From assembly GCA_965372015.1 (NCBI GenBank), contig CBDVAP010000020.1, positions 1 to 30,084 on the forward strand: 30,084 nt of DNA. Direction: 5' to 3'. Numbering within the stretch: position 1 is the first letter of the stretch; each line of letters begins with the position of its first letter. Below the pieces are notes generated by a model. The model ran no database searches. It worked only from the letters and a program-made list of their open reading frames with translations, and was not told the origin of the DNA. Below are positions 1 to 8,348 of this stretch, piece by piece. This DNA comes from JACZSB01 sp965372015. GTDB taxonomy: Bacteria; Fidelibacterota; Marinisomatia; SCGC-AAA003-L08; TS1B11. Position numbers and translations under genes: made by a program.

Positions 1-878
1 AGCACCCCCAGGATTGACACACTGGGCAGCTCCACCGTGCCACTCATCAGTACCAGCAAGAGAACGCCGCCCAGGAAAAGGAAGTTATGTACCCCTTCCA
101 GCCGGACCGGTTCGCCGCTGTCGTTGGGTGGAGGCGTCTGGCCGTCCCTTTTCAACATGTAACTATCCAGCAGGTAAAAAGCCGCCAGCAGTATGAACAC
201 TACAAAGGCCATCTGGGGAAAGAGGCCCAGGGTCCAGAAAAACGGCACTCCATGGATAAAGCCCAGCAGCAGGGGCGGATCGCCCAGGGGAGTTAAGGAA
301 CCGCCGATGTTGGCCACCAGAAAAATGAAAAAGATTATGATATGCTGTTTGCTATGGCGCCAGGCGTTGGCTCGCATCACCGGTCTGATCAGGAGCATGG
401 CCGCGCCGGTGGTGCCCACCCAGCTGGCCAGAAGGGTGCCGATCAGCAGCAGGACGGTATTCACCCGCGGTGTTCCTGCCAGCTGGCCCCGCACGACGAT
501 ACCGCCCCCGATGGTAAACAAACCCCAGAGCACGATGATAAACGGGATGTAATCCACCACGATGATATGGATAATCTCATGGTAGGCCTCCCCCCGGTAG
601 ACGACCAGAAACGGCAAAGCGAATAGAAGTGCCCAGGCTGCCGACACCTTACCGAAATGATGGTGCCAGAAGGCCGGCGCCACCAACGGCATGATGGCGA
701 TGGACATGAGGATGCCGACGAACGGGATGGTGCTCCATAGCGGAAGCAGCTCTCCCAGACTTTGTCCACCGTAGCCCTCGGTTGCGGCCATGCTCAGGGC
801 CGGCGCCAGCAGCAGAGTCGCCCACCAAGCCAGGTGATGGGTAAAAGGGCGGTTTTTATTGCGTCTGGTTGGAATCAC
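1..878 (-). CDS. Na+/H+ antiporter-like membrane protein (CitMHS/NhaD-type), 3' end outside window
   Basis: The minus strand is open from a GTG at 878 to the window edge (292 residues seen). The start is supported by a GGAGGAG ribosome site at 884-890, and the GTG overlaps the nuoM stop as GTGA. The N-terminus looks like a signal or anchor segment (LAWWATLLLAPALSMA), followed by many hydrophobic helices. The segments LLASWVGTTGAAMLLIRP and FFIFLVANIGGSLTPLGDPP are typical of the ion-transporter superfamily sodium:proton antiporters (NhaD/CitMHS-like). The expected role is Na+ or cation/H+ exchange in the inner membrane. It is co-transcribed with complex I genes, in the position where nuoN would normally stand, so it may work with the proton or sodium gradient made there. 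The family is inferred from motif memory; the ion specificity is unknown. Confidence 0.8.
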   Translation of the reverse strand, partial: MIPTRRNKNRPFTHHLAWWATLLLAPALSMAATEGYGGQSLGELLPLWSTIPFVGILMSIAIMPLVAPAFWHHHFGKVSAAWALLFALPFLVVYRGEAYHEIIHIIVVDYIPFIIVLWGLFTIGGGIVVRGQLAGTPRVNTVLLLIGTLLASWVGTTGAAMLLIRPVMRANAWRHSKQHIIIFFIFLVANIGGSLTPLGDPPLLLGFIHGVPFFWTLGLFPQMAFVVFILLAAFYLLDSYMLKRDGQTPPPNDSGEPVRLEGVHNFLFLGGVLLLVLMSGTVELPSVSILGV

Positions 879-2452
879 TCGATCTCCTCCATTGAAAATG
901 ATGTTTCATTCCGGCCGGCCGTGGACTGGGCCGGGGTTACCGACGTTTTGTAATTATGCACCAGGTGGTCCACTGCCGGCTCGATCCGGCGCAGGAACGG
1001 TTGCGGGAAGACTCCCAGTATAACGATCATAACCAGCACCGGCAAGATCACAGCCCACTCCCGGCGAGTCATATCCGGCAGCGGTTTGCCGGCCCTGCTG
1101 ACCTCGGCCACAGCCGCACCGGGGGGACCGAAGAAAACCCGGTGCACCAGCCATAACAAGTACACCGCGGATAGGATCACCCCGATAGCGGCAACGATCG
1201 CACCCACCGGCTGGGTACGGTAACTGCCGACTATGATCAGGAATTCGCCCACGAAACCATTCAGGCCCGGCAGGCCGATACTGGCCAGGGCCACTATCAA
1301 AAACACCACCGCGAAATTCGGCATGGCGGTGGCCAAACCTCCATAATCGGAGATTTGGCGGGTGTGGGTCCGCTGATAGATAAAACCAACCAGTAGGAAC
1401 AGGGCGCCGGTGGAGAGGCCGTGATTCACCATCTGGATAATGCCGCCCGTTACCGACTGTAACGATAGGGCGAATATGCCCAGCACCACATACCCCAAAT
1501 GACTGATGCTGGAATAGGCCACCAGCTTCTTCATATCAGTTTGGGCCATGGCCACCAGGGCGCCGTAGATGATACCCACCACTGCCAGGGTCACTAGCAA
1601 GGGAGTGAACCGGGCGGTGGCCAGGGGGAACAGCGGTACGCAGTAGCGTAGGAACCCGAAGCCCCCCATTTTCAACAGGACCCCCGCCAGGATCACCGAT
1701 CCCGGGGTGGGGGCTTCCACATGGGCATCCGGCAGCCAGGTGTGGAAGGGGAACAGGGGTACCTTAATGGCGAAACTCAGTGCGAAGGCCAGAAACATCC
1801 AGACCTGGGCCCGGGGAGCAATCCGGAGGGTGGCAAGCTCCAGGTAGTTGGTGGTGTAGTAACCGAATTGTTGAAGCCCTTGACTGTAGATCGCCAGGAT
1901 CGCCACCAGCATCAGCAGGCTGCCGAACATGGTAAAAAGCACAAATTTCATGGCGGCATACAAGCGGCGCTCGCCACCCCAGATACCGATGACCAGGTAC
2001 ATTGGGATCAGCATCGCTTCCCAGAATATGTAGAACAAAAACAGGTCTAAGGCCGCGAAAACCCCCAGCATACCGGTCTCCATAATCAGCAGGGCCACCA
2101 TGAACCCCCGCACCCGGTTGTCAATGGAGTCAAAGGCCGAGAGGATGGTGATGGGGGTCAGGAAGGTAGTAAGCATGATCAGCAGCAGGCTGATGCCGTC
2201 CACGCCCACGTGGTAGCTGATTCCCAGGCCAAAACCGGATACCCACGGGAGCAGCTCAATGAACTGGTAAGTTTCATCCGGCCGGAACCCCACGAACAGC
2301 AAATAGGATAGCAGGAAAGTCACCAGGGATACCCCTAGCGCCACCAGCCGGGCGACTTCCTGTCGGCTCCCAGGCAGCAGCAGAATAATCCCCGCGCCGA
2401 AGGTGGGCATGAAGATGATCCCGGTCAAGAGATGTTGTTGCAGCCAGTCCAT
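875..2452 (-). CDS. nuoM: NADH-quinone oxidoreductase subunit M, cluster B
   Basis: A 525-residue antiporter-like subunit of the complex I membrane arm, one of the proton-translocating modules. Seen directly: FYIFWEAMLIPMYLVIGIWGG around residues 140-160, with the key Glu at 145, and the IKVPLFPFHTWLPDAHVEAPTP block with its conserved Lys, normal for NuoM. The length is typical and about 14 transmembrane helices are expected. The ATG overlaps the nuoL stop by one base (TGATG), and the stop overlaps the antiporter start by four. It is the last recognisable nuo gene of cluster B; no nuoN follows inside the window. Confidence 0.97.
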   Translation of the reverse strand: MDWLQQHLLTGIIFMPTFGAGIILLLPGSRQEVARLVALGVSLVTFLLSYLLFVGFRPDETYQFIELLPWVSGFGLGISYHVGVDGISLLLIMLTTFLTPITILSAFDSIDNRVRGFMVALLIMETGMLGVFAALDLFLFYIFWEAMLIPMYLVIGIWGGERRLYAAMKFVLFTMFGSLLMLVAILAIYSQGLQQFGYYTTNYLELATLRIAPRAQVWMFLAFALSFAIKVPLFPFHTWLPDAHVEAPTPGSVILAGVLLKMGGFGFLRYCVPLFPLATARFTPLLVTLAVVGIIYGALVAMAQTDMKKLVAYSSISHLGYVVLGIFALSLQSVTGGIIQMVNHGLSTGALFLLVGFIYQRTHTRQISDYGGLATAMPNFAVVFLIVALASIGLPGLNGFVGEFLIIVGSYRTQPVGAIVAAIGVILSAVYLLWLVHRVFFGPPGAAVAEVSRAGKPLPDMTRREWAVILPVLVMIVILGVFPQPFLRRIEPAVDHLVHNYKTSVTPAQSTAGRNETSFSMEEIE

Positions 2453-4368
2453 CAGTTCAGGTAGATGTACCCCATAATGAACAACACACCCACCAGGATG
2501 AAGGCGGCGTATTGCTGGATCAATCCGTTTTGCACCAGGCGGATCAGTCCCCCCACCTGGAGGAAAACATCACCGGCGCCATTCGCAATCCGGTCGACCA
2601 ATTTCTCGTCGATCCAGCGCCACAACAGCCCGGAGAAACTCTTTAACGGCCGCACCACCAACGCCTGGTAGGCCTCATCCACGTAGTATTTATTTAACGA
2701 GAGTCGATGGATTAGCTGCAGTTTCTGCACCAGAATGTCAGCATGTGCCGGCTGCCCCACGTATACCTGGTAAGCATAGTAGGCACCGCCCAGCGCCACT
2801 GCCGTGCTCACGATCATCAACAGTAACTCCATGAAATGATCCGAGGCTTGAGCAACGGCCCCGGACACGGGAAATACCGCCAAGACCGGCGCCAGAAAAT
2901 GATGGAAGCCATTATGCCCGCCTAGAGCCTCCGGGATGCCCACATAACCACCCAGGATGGAGAGAAACGCCAGCAAGATCAGGGGAATAATCATAATCGA
3001 GGGTGACTCGTGGGGCATGGGCCTGCCCGTTTCGCTCGGCTTTCCATAAAACGTCCGGAAAAGGAGCCGAAACATATAGAAAGAGGTCAGTCCCGATGTA
3101 ATGATGCCCACCAGCCAGATCCAGCTGAAACCGGTGTAGTGGGAAAACGCTTCCCAAAGGATCTCATCCTTGCTGAAGAACCCCGACAGACCGGGGATCC
3201 CCGAGATGGCCAGTACCCCCACCAGCATAGTCAGATGGGTGCCCGGCATGGCCTTCTTCAGACCCCCCATTTTCCGCAAGTCCTGCTCCCCCCCCAGCCC
3301 ATGGATTACACTACCGGCTCCCAGAAACAGCAGGGCCTTGAAAAAGGCATGGGTCATGAGGTGGAAAATACCGGCCGCGTAAGCCCCCACACCCACGGCC
3401 ACGAACATATAACCTAGCTGGCTGATGGTGGAATAGGCCAGTACTTTCTTAATGTCATTCTGTGTAATGGCGATAGTAGCCGCCAGAAAGGCGGTGAACA
3501 CCCCAATGCCCGCGATCAGGGCCATGGTGGTAGGGGCCAGATTGAAGAGCACGCTATTGCGGGCTACTAAGTAAACTCCGGCGGTGACCATGGTGGCGGC
3601 GTGAATCAAGGCCGATACGGGGGTGGGACCGGCCATGGCGTCCGGCAGCCAGACGTACAGGGGCACCTGAGCCGATTTGCCGGTAGCACCGATAAACAGC
3701 AGCAGAGTGACGATCGTGAAGAAGCTCCGCCCCACCTGGACGCCGGGGGCCGCCTGGGCGATTGCACTGATGCTGAGGGTGCCGAACTGGTCGTACAGGA
3801 TGATCATGGCGATGATAAAGCCGGCGTCTCCGATCCGGTTGACGATGAAGGCCTTCATTCCCGCCCGGGCCTTGTCGACGTCCTCAAACCAGTAGCCGAT
3901 CAGCAGATAGGAGCACAGACCGACCCCCTCCCACCCCAGGAACAGCAACACCAGGTTATCGGCCAATACCAGGTTCAACATCATGAAGGTGAACAGGTTC
4001 AGGAAAGCGAAATAGCGCCGCACCCCCGGGTCACCACGCATGTAGCCGATGGAATAGATGTGAATCAGCAACCCCACACCGGTAATTACCAGGGTCATCA
4101 CCGCCGTCAGGGGATCGAACACGTAACGCACCGGAATATGCAATGCGCCTACTCGGATCCAGGAGAACAGTGTTTGCGCGAAAACTACCTGCTCGCCATG
4201 CTGGGCCAACAGGCCCAGCAGTAGCTGGGCGCTGAGGAAAAAACTGCCCAGGACCATACCCGTGGCCACCATTCCACTTTGCCGCTCTGACAGCCAGCGC
4301 CCAAAGAGACCATTGACCAGGAAGCCCAACAGCGGAAACAGCGTGATCAGGTACAGGGTGTCGGCCAT
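2452..4368 (-). CDS. nuoL: NADH-quinone oxidoreductase subunit L, cluster B
   Basis: A 638-residue distal antiporter-like subunit of complex I. Visible hallmarks are FLGWEGVGLCSYLLIGYWF (key Glu at about 147), GKSAQVPLYVWLPDAM (Lys at about 231) and HAATMVTAGVYL. A long C-terminal part fits the lateral amphipathic helix plus anchor that spans the membrane arm. The ATG shares one base with the nuoK stop (TAATG), implying translational coupling. It is slightly shorter than its cluster A counterpart (690 residues), and the two sequences are clearly diverged, so they are not a recent duplication. Confidence 0.97.
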   Translation of the reverse strand: MADTLYLITLFPLLGFLVNGLFGRWLSERQSGMVATGMVLGSFFLSAQLLLGLLAQHGEQVVFAQTLFSWIRVGALHIPVRYVFDPLTAVMTLVITGVGLLIHIYSIGYMRGDPGVRRYFAFLNLFTFMMLNLVLADNLVLLFLGWEGVGLCSYLLIGYWFEDVDKARAGMKAFIVNRIGDAGFIIAMIILYDQFGTLSISAIAQAAPGVQVGRSFFTIVTLLLFIGATGKSAQVPLYVWLPDAMAGPTPVSALIHAATMVTAGVYLVARNSVLFNLAPTTMALIAGIGVFTAFLAATIAITQNDIKKVLAYSTISQLGYMFVAVGVGAYAAGIFHLMTHAFFKALLFLGAGSVIHGLGGEQDLRKMGGLKKAMPGTHLTMLVGVLAISGIPGLSGFFSKDEILWEAFSHYTGFSWIWLVGIITSGLTSFYMFRLLFRTFYGKPSETGRPMPHESPSIMIIPLILLAFLSILGGYVGIPEALGGHNGFHHFLAPVLAVFPVSGAVAQASDHFMELLLMIVSTAVALGGAYYAYQVYVGQPAHADILVQKLQLIHRLSLNKYYVDEAYQALVVRPLKSFSGLLWRWIDEKLVDRIANGAGDVFLQVGGLIRLVQNGLIQQYAAFILVGVLFIMGYIYLN

Positions 4369-4673
4369 TAATGCTTCAGACTTTTGATATCAGTGAGGTA
4401 TGATGTACGCAGGTTGCGATACACTCCGATGATGATGGCCAATCCCACCGCCACTTCCGCCGCTGCTAAGGTCATGATGAAGAACACAAAGACCTGTCCG
4501 TTGACATCGCCGTGATAGCGGGAAAAGGCGATAAAGGCCAGGTTGACCGCGTTAAGCATAATCTCGATGCTCATGAATACGATAATGGCGTTGCGCCGGA
4601 ACAGCACTCCCATTACGCCGATGGTGAAAAGTAAACCGGCCACGGTGATCACGTGCATTAAGGGGACTACCAT
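4368..4673 (-). CDS. nuoK: NADH-quinone oxidoreductase subunit K, cluster B
   Basis: A 101-residue, three-helix membrane subunit of complex I. The conserved block FRRNAIIVFMSIEIMLNAVN carries the buried Glu of helix 2, and AAAEVAVGLAIII carries the second conserved Glu of helix 3. Both belong to the central hydrophilic axis of the proton path. The length matches the family (about 100 residues). The ATG lies just downstream of the nuoJ stop, and the TAA overlaps the nuoL ATG by one base. Confidence 0.97.
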   Translation of the reverse strand: MVVPLMHVITVAGLLFTIGVMGVLFRRNAIIVFMSIEIMLNAVNLAFIAFSRYHGDVNGQVFVFFIMTLAAAEVAVGLAIIIGVYRNLRTSYLTDIKSLKH

Positions 4674-4676
4674 TAT

Positions 4677-5180
4677 TCAGATCTTCCGCTTGGCTAAAAA
4701 GACCGTTCCGACCAGGGCCACCGTCAACAGCAGGGCGGCGATTTCAAACGGCAATAGATACCGGGTGAAAAGGGCCTCACCAATCGCTCGCACGTTGCCT
4801 ATAGACGCAGCTGCATCACCAGCAGCCGGTAGGTACACTTGGGCCCCCCGCCCAACCAGGAGCAGGAATAGCACCATAAATAATATTACCAGCACACCAT
4901 ACCACCACCGCTCCAGTGACACCAGGCCCAGTTGTGGCCGGTCCGGTTGCACATTCAGCAACATCACCACAAACAGGAACAGTACCATGATGGCCCCGGC
5001 GTAAACCAGCACCTGTAAGGCCCCGATAAAATAGGCCTCCAACAAGAAGTACATGCCGGCCAGGTTGGCAAAGGCGAACACCAGCGCCACTATACTATAC
5101 ATGGGGTTGCGGTTGAGTACCACAAACAGGCCGGAGCCCAACAGTAAACCGGCGAACACATAGAACAGGGCAGCGTTCAT
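4677..5180 (-). CDS. nuoJ: NADH-quinone oxidoreductase subunit J, cluster B
   Basis: A 167-residue membrane subunit of complex I with five predicted helices. Typical segments are NPMYSIVALVFAFANLAGMYF and GALQVLVYAGAIMVLFLFVVML, the latter containing the helix with the flexible glycine-rich turn of NuoJ. The ATG overlaps the nuoI stop as ATGA. The C-terminus ends in a basic AKRKI, normal for the family. Confidence 0.96.
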   Translation of the reverse strand: MNAALFYVFAGLLLGSGLFVVLNRNPMYSIVALVFAFANLAGMYFLLEAYFIGALQVLVYAGAIMVLFLFVVMLLNVQPDRPQLGLVSLERWWYGVLVILFMVLFLLLVGRGAQVYLPAAGDAAASIGNVRAIGEALFTRYLLPFEIAALLLTVALVGTVFLAKRKI

Positions 5181-5707
5181 AGTCTGATGGGGATCTCCAC
5201 CTTTTCACCCCGATTCTGCCGCCGGTAAATATTGCCCGGGCTGGTCACATCGTAAACCTCGAGCAGGCCTTCCTTGTCGATAATCAGGTTCTCCCGCGAA
5301 TAGGAGCTGAAGTCGTAGATCTCCGTCAGCTGGATGGCGTCCTCCGGACAGGCTATCTCACAAAAACCGCAAAAGATGCACCGCAGCAGGTTGATCTCGA
5401 ATCGCACCGGATAACGCTCTTCACCTTCGTCCCAGGGCGCCGCCGAAGGCTCAATGGTAATCGCCCTGGATGGGCAGGTGGTGGCGCACATTTCGCAGGC
5501 CACGCATTTGATCCGGCCACCGGGATGTTTATTCAGGCGGTGCAACCCCCGATAGCCCGGTAATGGAATGTGCTTCTTCTCCGGATACTGAACGGTCTCC
5601 TTCCGGACGAATATGCGGGTAAAGGTGATCAACAGCCCCTGCACCAGGGCCGGCAGGTAAAATCGATCCCAGAAATGGGGCTCGTAAGTGCGAAGGACAG
5701 TGGCCAA
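5177..5707 (-). CDS. nuoI: NADH-quinone oxidoreductase subunit I (two [4Fe-4S]), cluster B
   Basis: A 176-residue ferredoxin-like subunit carrying clusters N6a and N6b, which pass electrons toward NuoB. Two ligand sets are visible: C68/C71/C74/C78 and C110/C113/C116/C120, each followed by Pro. The start is TTG at 5707, supported by a GGGAGG ribosome site five bases upstream; no better ATG is in place. Length is normal for the family, in contrast to the 402-residue NuoI of cluster A. It sits 20 bp after nuoH, one of the larger gaps in cluster B. Confidence 0.96.
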   Translation of the reverse strand: MATVLRTYEPHFWDRFYLPALVQGLLITFTRIFVRKETVQYPEKKHIPLPGYRGLHRLNKHPGGRIKCVACEMCATTCPSRAITIEPSAAPWDEGEERYPVRFEINLLRCIFCGFCEIACPEDAIQLTEIYDFSSYSRENLIIDKEGLLEVYDVTSPGNIYRRQNRGEKVEIPIRL

Positions 5708-5727
5708 ATTACCTCCCTATAAGTCTC

Positions 5728-6750
5728 TTAACCGAACCAGACCATGAACAGACCGGTCAGAAAGACATTAAACAGTGCCAGGGGCAACAGGAACTTCCAC
5801 CCCAGGCGCATGAGCTGATCATACCGGAAACGGGGCAAGGTCCAGCGTACCAGTATGAACAGGAACAGGAACATACCCATTTTAAACCCGAATGCCAGCA
5901 ACGACAGCACTACCCCCCAGCCGCCCAATGCGACTTCATCAACGAAGGGCACGTCCCAGCCACCGAAAAACAGGCACACCATGAAAGCGGAGGCCGTGAT
6001 CATGTTGGCGTATTCAGAAAAGTAAAACATGACGAACTTGAAACTGGAATACTCCGTATGGTACCCCCCCACCAGTTCCTGCTCCGCCTCGGTGAGATCG
6101 AAGGGTAAGCGGTTGGTCTCGGCATACATGGTGATCATGAATATCAACACGGCCAGCGGCTGCTTCCAGAAATTCCAGCCGGTTTCCTGCTGATGGGCGA
6201 TGATCTGGTTGAATGTCAGCCCACCGCTGATCATGATCACGCCCACGATCGCCAGCCCCATGGCTAGCTCATAGCTGATCAGTTGGGCCGTGGAACGCAT
6301 CCCACCCAGTAGAGGATACTTGCTGCCGGAACTCCACCCACCCAGGACAATTCCATATACACCTACGGATGTCAGCGCTAGAATGTAGAGCAGGCCGATG
6401 TTGATGTCGGCCACCTGCAGTTGAATTATTCGCCCGCCCACTTCAAAGGGAGCACCAAAGGGGATCACCGCGAAGGTCATCAGGGCCGGGACCATCACCA
6501 TCACCGGCGCCAGCAGGTAGATCGGTTTATTGGCGTTTGCCGGGATGATGTCCTCCTTCAGCAACAACTTGATACCATCCGCGACCGGTTGCAGGATGCC
6601 CCCAAACCCCACCCGGTTGGGGCCGTGACGGTACTGCATAAAGCCCGCTATGCGACGCTCGGCCAGGGTCATTATCATAACACCCACCAGGGTAAAGGTG
6701 AAAACCAGCACCACTTTTACCACTATTACCAGTAAGTCAAAGATATCCAC
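5728..6750 (-). CDS. nuoH: NADH-quinone oxidoreductase subunit H, cluster B
   Basis: A 340-residue membrane subunit that forms much of the quinone channel, with about eight helices. Diagnostic segments are LAERRIAGFMQYRHGPNRVG near the N-terminus, KLLLKEDIIPANANKPIYLL, ETNRLPFDLTEAEQELVGG and the HTEYSSFKFVMFYFSEYANM loop rich in conserved acids. The start is GTG at 6750 and shares one base with the nuoG stop (TAGTG). Length is typical. Confidence 0.97.
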   Translation of the reverse strand: MDIFDLLVIVVKVVLVFTFTLVGVMIMTLAERRIAGFMQYRHGPNRVGFGGILQPVADGIKLLLKEDIIPANANKPIYLLAPVMVMVPALMTFAVIPFGAPFEVGGRIIQLQVADINIGLLYILALTSVGVYGIVLGGWSSGSKYPLLGGMRSTAQLISYELAMGLAIVGVIMISGGLTFNQIIAHQQETGWNFWKQPLAVLIFMITMYAETNRLPFDLTEAEQELVGGYHTEYSSFKFVMFYFSEYANMITASAFMVCLFFGGWDVPFVDEVALGGWGVVLSLLAFGFKMGMFLFLFILVRWTLPRFRYDQLMRLGWKFLLPLALFNVFLTGLFMVWFG

Positions 6751-8348
6751 TATCCGGCTCCCTGCACGAACTGTCCTCTACGGCCCAACTTAAACCGCGT
6801 CGCCCGGCTGTAGGCCGGAATAGATTGGTTGATCTTCCAGGTGACGTCTCCGGCACAGGTATATAGGCTGGCCTCGCCCGTGAGCAGCTGAGTAAGCTCG
6901 GCCACCACCTGCCAATCCGGCCGGGCTTCGTCCGGGATCGTCAGGGCCGGCTCGAGCCATTGCACCAGTCCTTGCTGATTAGTCACCGTGCCCTCCCGCT
7001 CGAAAGGACCAGCCACCGGCAGCACCAGGTCCGCCCGCTCGGTCAGTTCAGAACCGTTGGCAGCCAAAATAACCTTAAAGGGGGCCGCCTTGAACAGCCG
7101 CTTCAGATCCGGGGTGAGCTCTCCCCGGCCGTCACCGTCCAGGACCAGTAGCACTCCCACCTCACCCCGGTACAGGGTCCTGAGTGCCGCCGTCTGGTGC
7201 TTGACCATATCTTGCGCGCCCCGCCGGTTGCCCCCCTTGTCGCCGCTGATCCTGAACCCTGAGGGGAAAACCTGGTCCTCTTCCTGCTGAACCGGTAGAA
7301 TCCCCAGCGCTTTCTTTTCCGTGAGCGCACTCAATAGCTGCCCCAGTAGAAAATTGCTTTCATTTGGAAATATGGGTGAGGCCAACGCCCGGACATTACC
7401 CTGGCCGCCGTACTCCGCCACCTTTTCGGCTACCTGCTGATAAGCCGCCTCCCAGCTTAACTCCCGCCAATCGGCGCCGCTTTTGCTCCGGGGCCGGGTC
7501 AGACGATTATCCGTATAGTGGTGGAAAGCATAGCGCCCGTAATCGCAAATAAAGTACCCATTGGCCTGGGTGTTCTCCCGGCTGACCACCCGGTAGATGC
7601 GGTTGTGAGCGGCGTCGACAGTGATATTGCAACCCGTGGTGCACTCGGTGCATACAGACGGAGTATGCGAAAGATGCCAGACCCGGGTGGTGTGGATATA
7701 GTCCTTAAGCAGCAGCGCTCCCACCGGACAGATATCGGCTACGTTACCTGCCAGCGGATTGTCCAGCCCGCGGCCCTCAAAGATGGACACTTTATTGTTA
7801 TAACCCCGTTGCCTGACGAACAATTCCGCCGTGCCGCTGATCTCGCGCGTAAATCGTACGCAGCGGGTGCACATGATGCAGCGATTCTGGTTGATGACCA
7901 CCCCGGAACCCAGGTCTTCCATCGGCCGGACCCGTTTGTCCTCGCTAAACCGGCTATGGGCGTTTCCGTATTTAAAACTGTAGTCCTGCAGGAAACACTC
8001 ACCGGCCTGGTCGCACACCGGGCAGTCCAAGGGATGGTTCAGCAGCAGAAATTCCAGCATCACCTGCCGGGCGGCGGCCACTTTGTCGGTGCTGGTTTCC
8101 ACCACCATATCATACCGGCCATCGACTTTCTTTTCCGGCGGCAGTTGCCCCACCTGCACTGAACAGGCGGTCTGAAGCTTTGGCAGGCCCTGGATTTCCA
8201 CCATACACATGCGGCAGCTGCCCACCACTGCCAACGCCGGGTGGTAGCAGTAGTGAGGAATATCAATGCCGGCCTTCAGGGCTTCGTCGAGCACTCTAGC
8301 GCCCGGTTGCACTTCCAGCTCCTGGCCGTCTATTTTCAGCAGGGGCAT
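6750..8348 (-). CDS. nuoG: NADH-quinone oxidoreductase subunit G, short form, cluster B
   Basis: A 532-residue iron-sulfur subunit of the NADH module. Ligands seen in order: [2Fe-2S] N1b at C34/C45/C48/C62; the His-ligated cluster at H105/C109/C112/C118; N4 at C157/C160/C163/C207; and a complete N7 motif at C233/C236/C240/C268 with exactly 27 residues in the last spacer. N7 is absent from most mitochondrial forms and present in some bacteria. The following molybdopterin-type domain is cut down: family members with a full domain run to 700-900 residues. The ATG overlaps the nuoF stop by one base (TGATG). Confidence 0.97.
   Translation of the reverse strand: MPLLKIDGQELEVQPGARVLDEALKAGIDIPHYCYHPALAVVGSCRMCMVEIQGLPKLQTACSVQVGQLPPEKKVDGRYDMVVETSTDKVAAARQVMLEFLLLNHPLDCPVCDQAGECFLQDYSFKYGNAHSRFSEDKRVRPMEDLGSGVVINQNRCIMCTRCVRFTREISGTAELFVRQRGYNNKVSIFEGRGLDNPLAGNVADICPVGALLLKDYIHTTRVWHLSHTPSVCTECTTGCNITVDAAHNRIYRVVSRENTQANGYFICDYGRYAFHHYTDNRLTRPRSKSGADWRELSWEAAYQQVAEKVAEYGGQGNVRALASPIFPNESNFLLGQLLSALTEKKALGILPVQQEEDQVFPSGFRISGDKGGNRRGAQDMVKHQTAALRTLYRGEVGVLLVLDGDGRGELTPDLKRLFKAAPFKVILAANGSELTERADLVLPVAGPFEREGTVTNQQGLVQWLEPALTIPDEARPDWQVVAELTQLLTGEASLYTCAGDVTWKINQSIPAYSRATRFKLGRRGQFVQGAG

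Noticed and set aside
3601..4224. 207-residue frame on the plus strand opposite nuoL
   Set aside because: It is a shadow of a well-supported nuoL; composition rich in Gln/His/Asp is typical of antisense frames to membrane proteins. The same holds for the other long plus-strand frames over the nuo genes.
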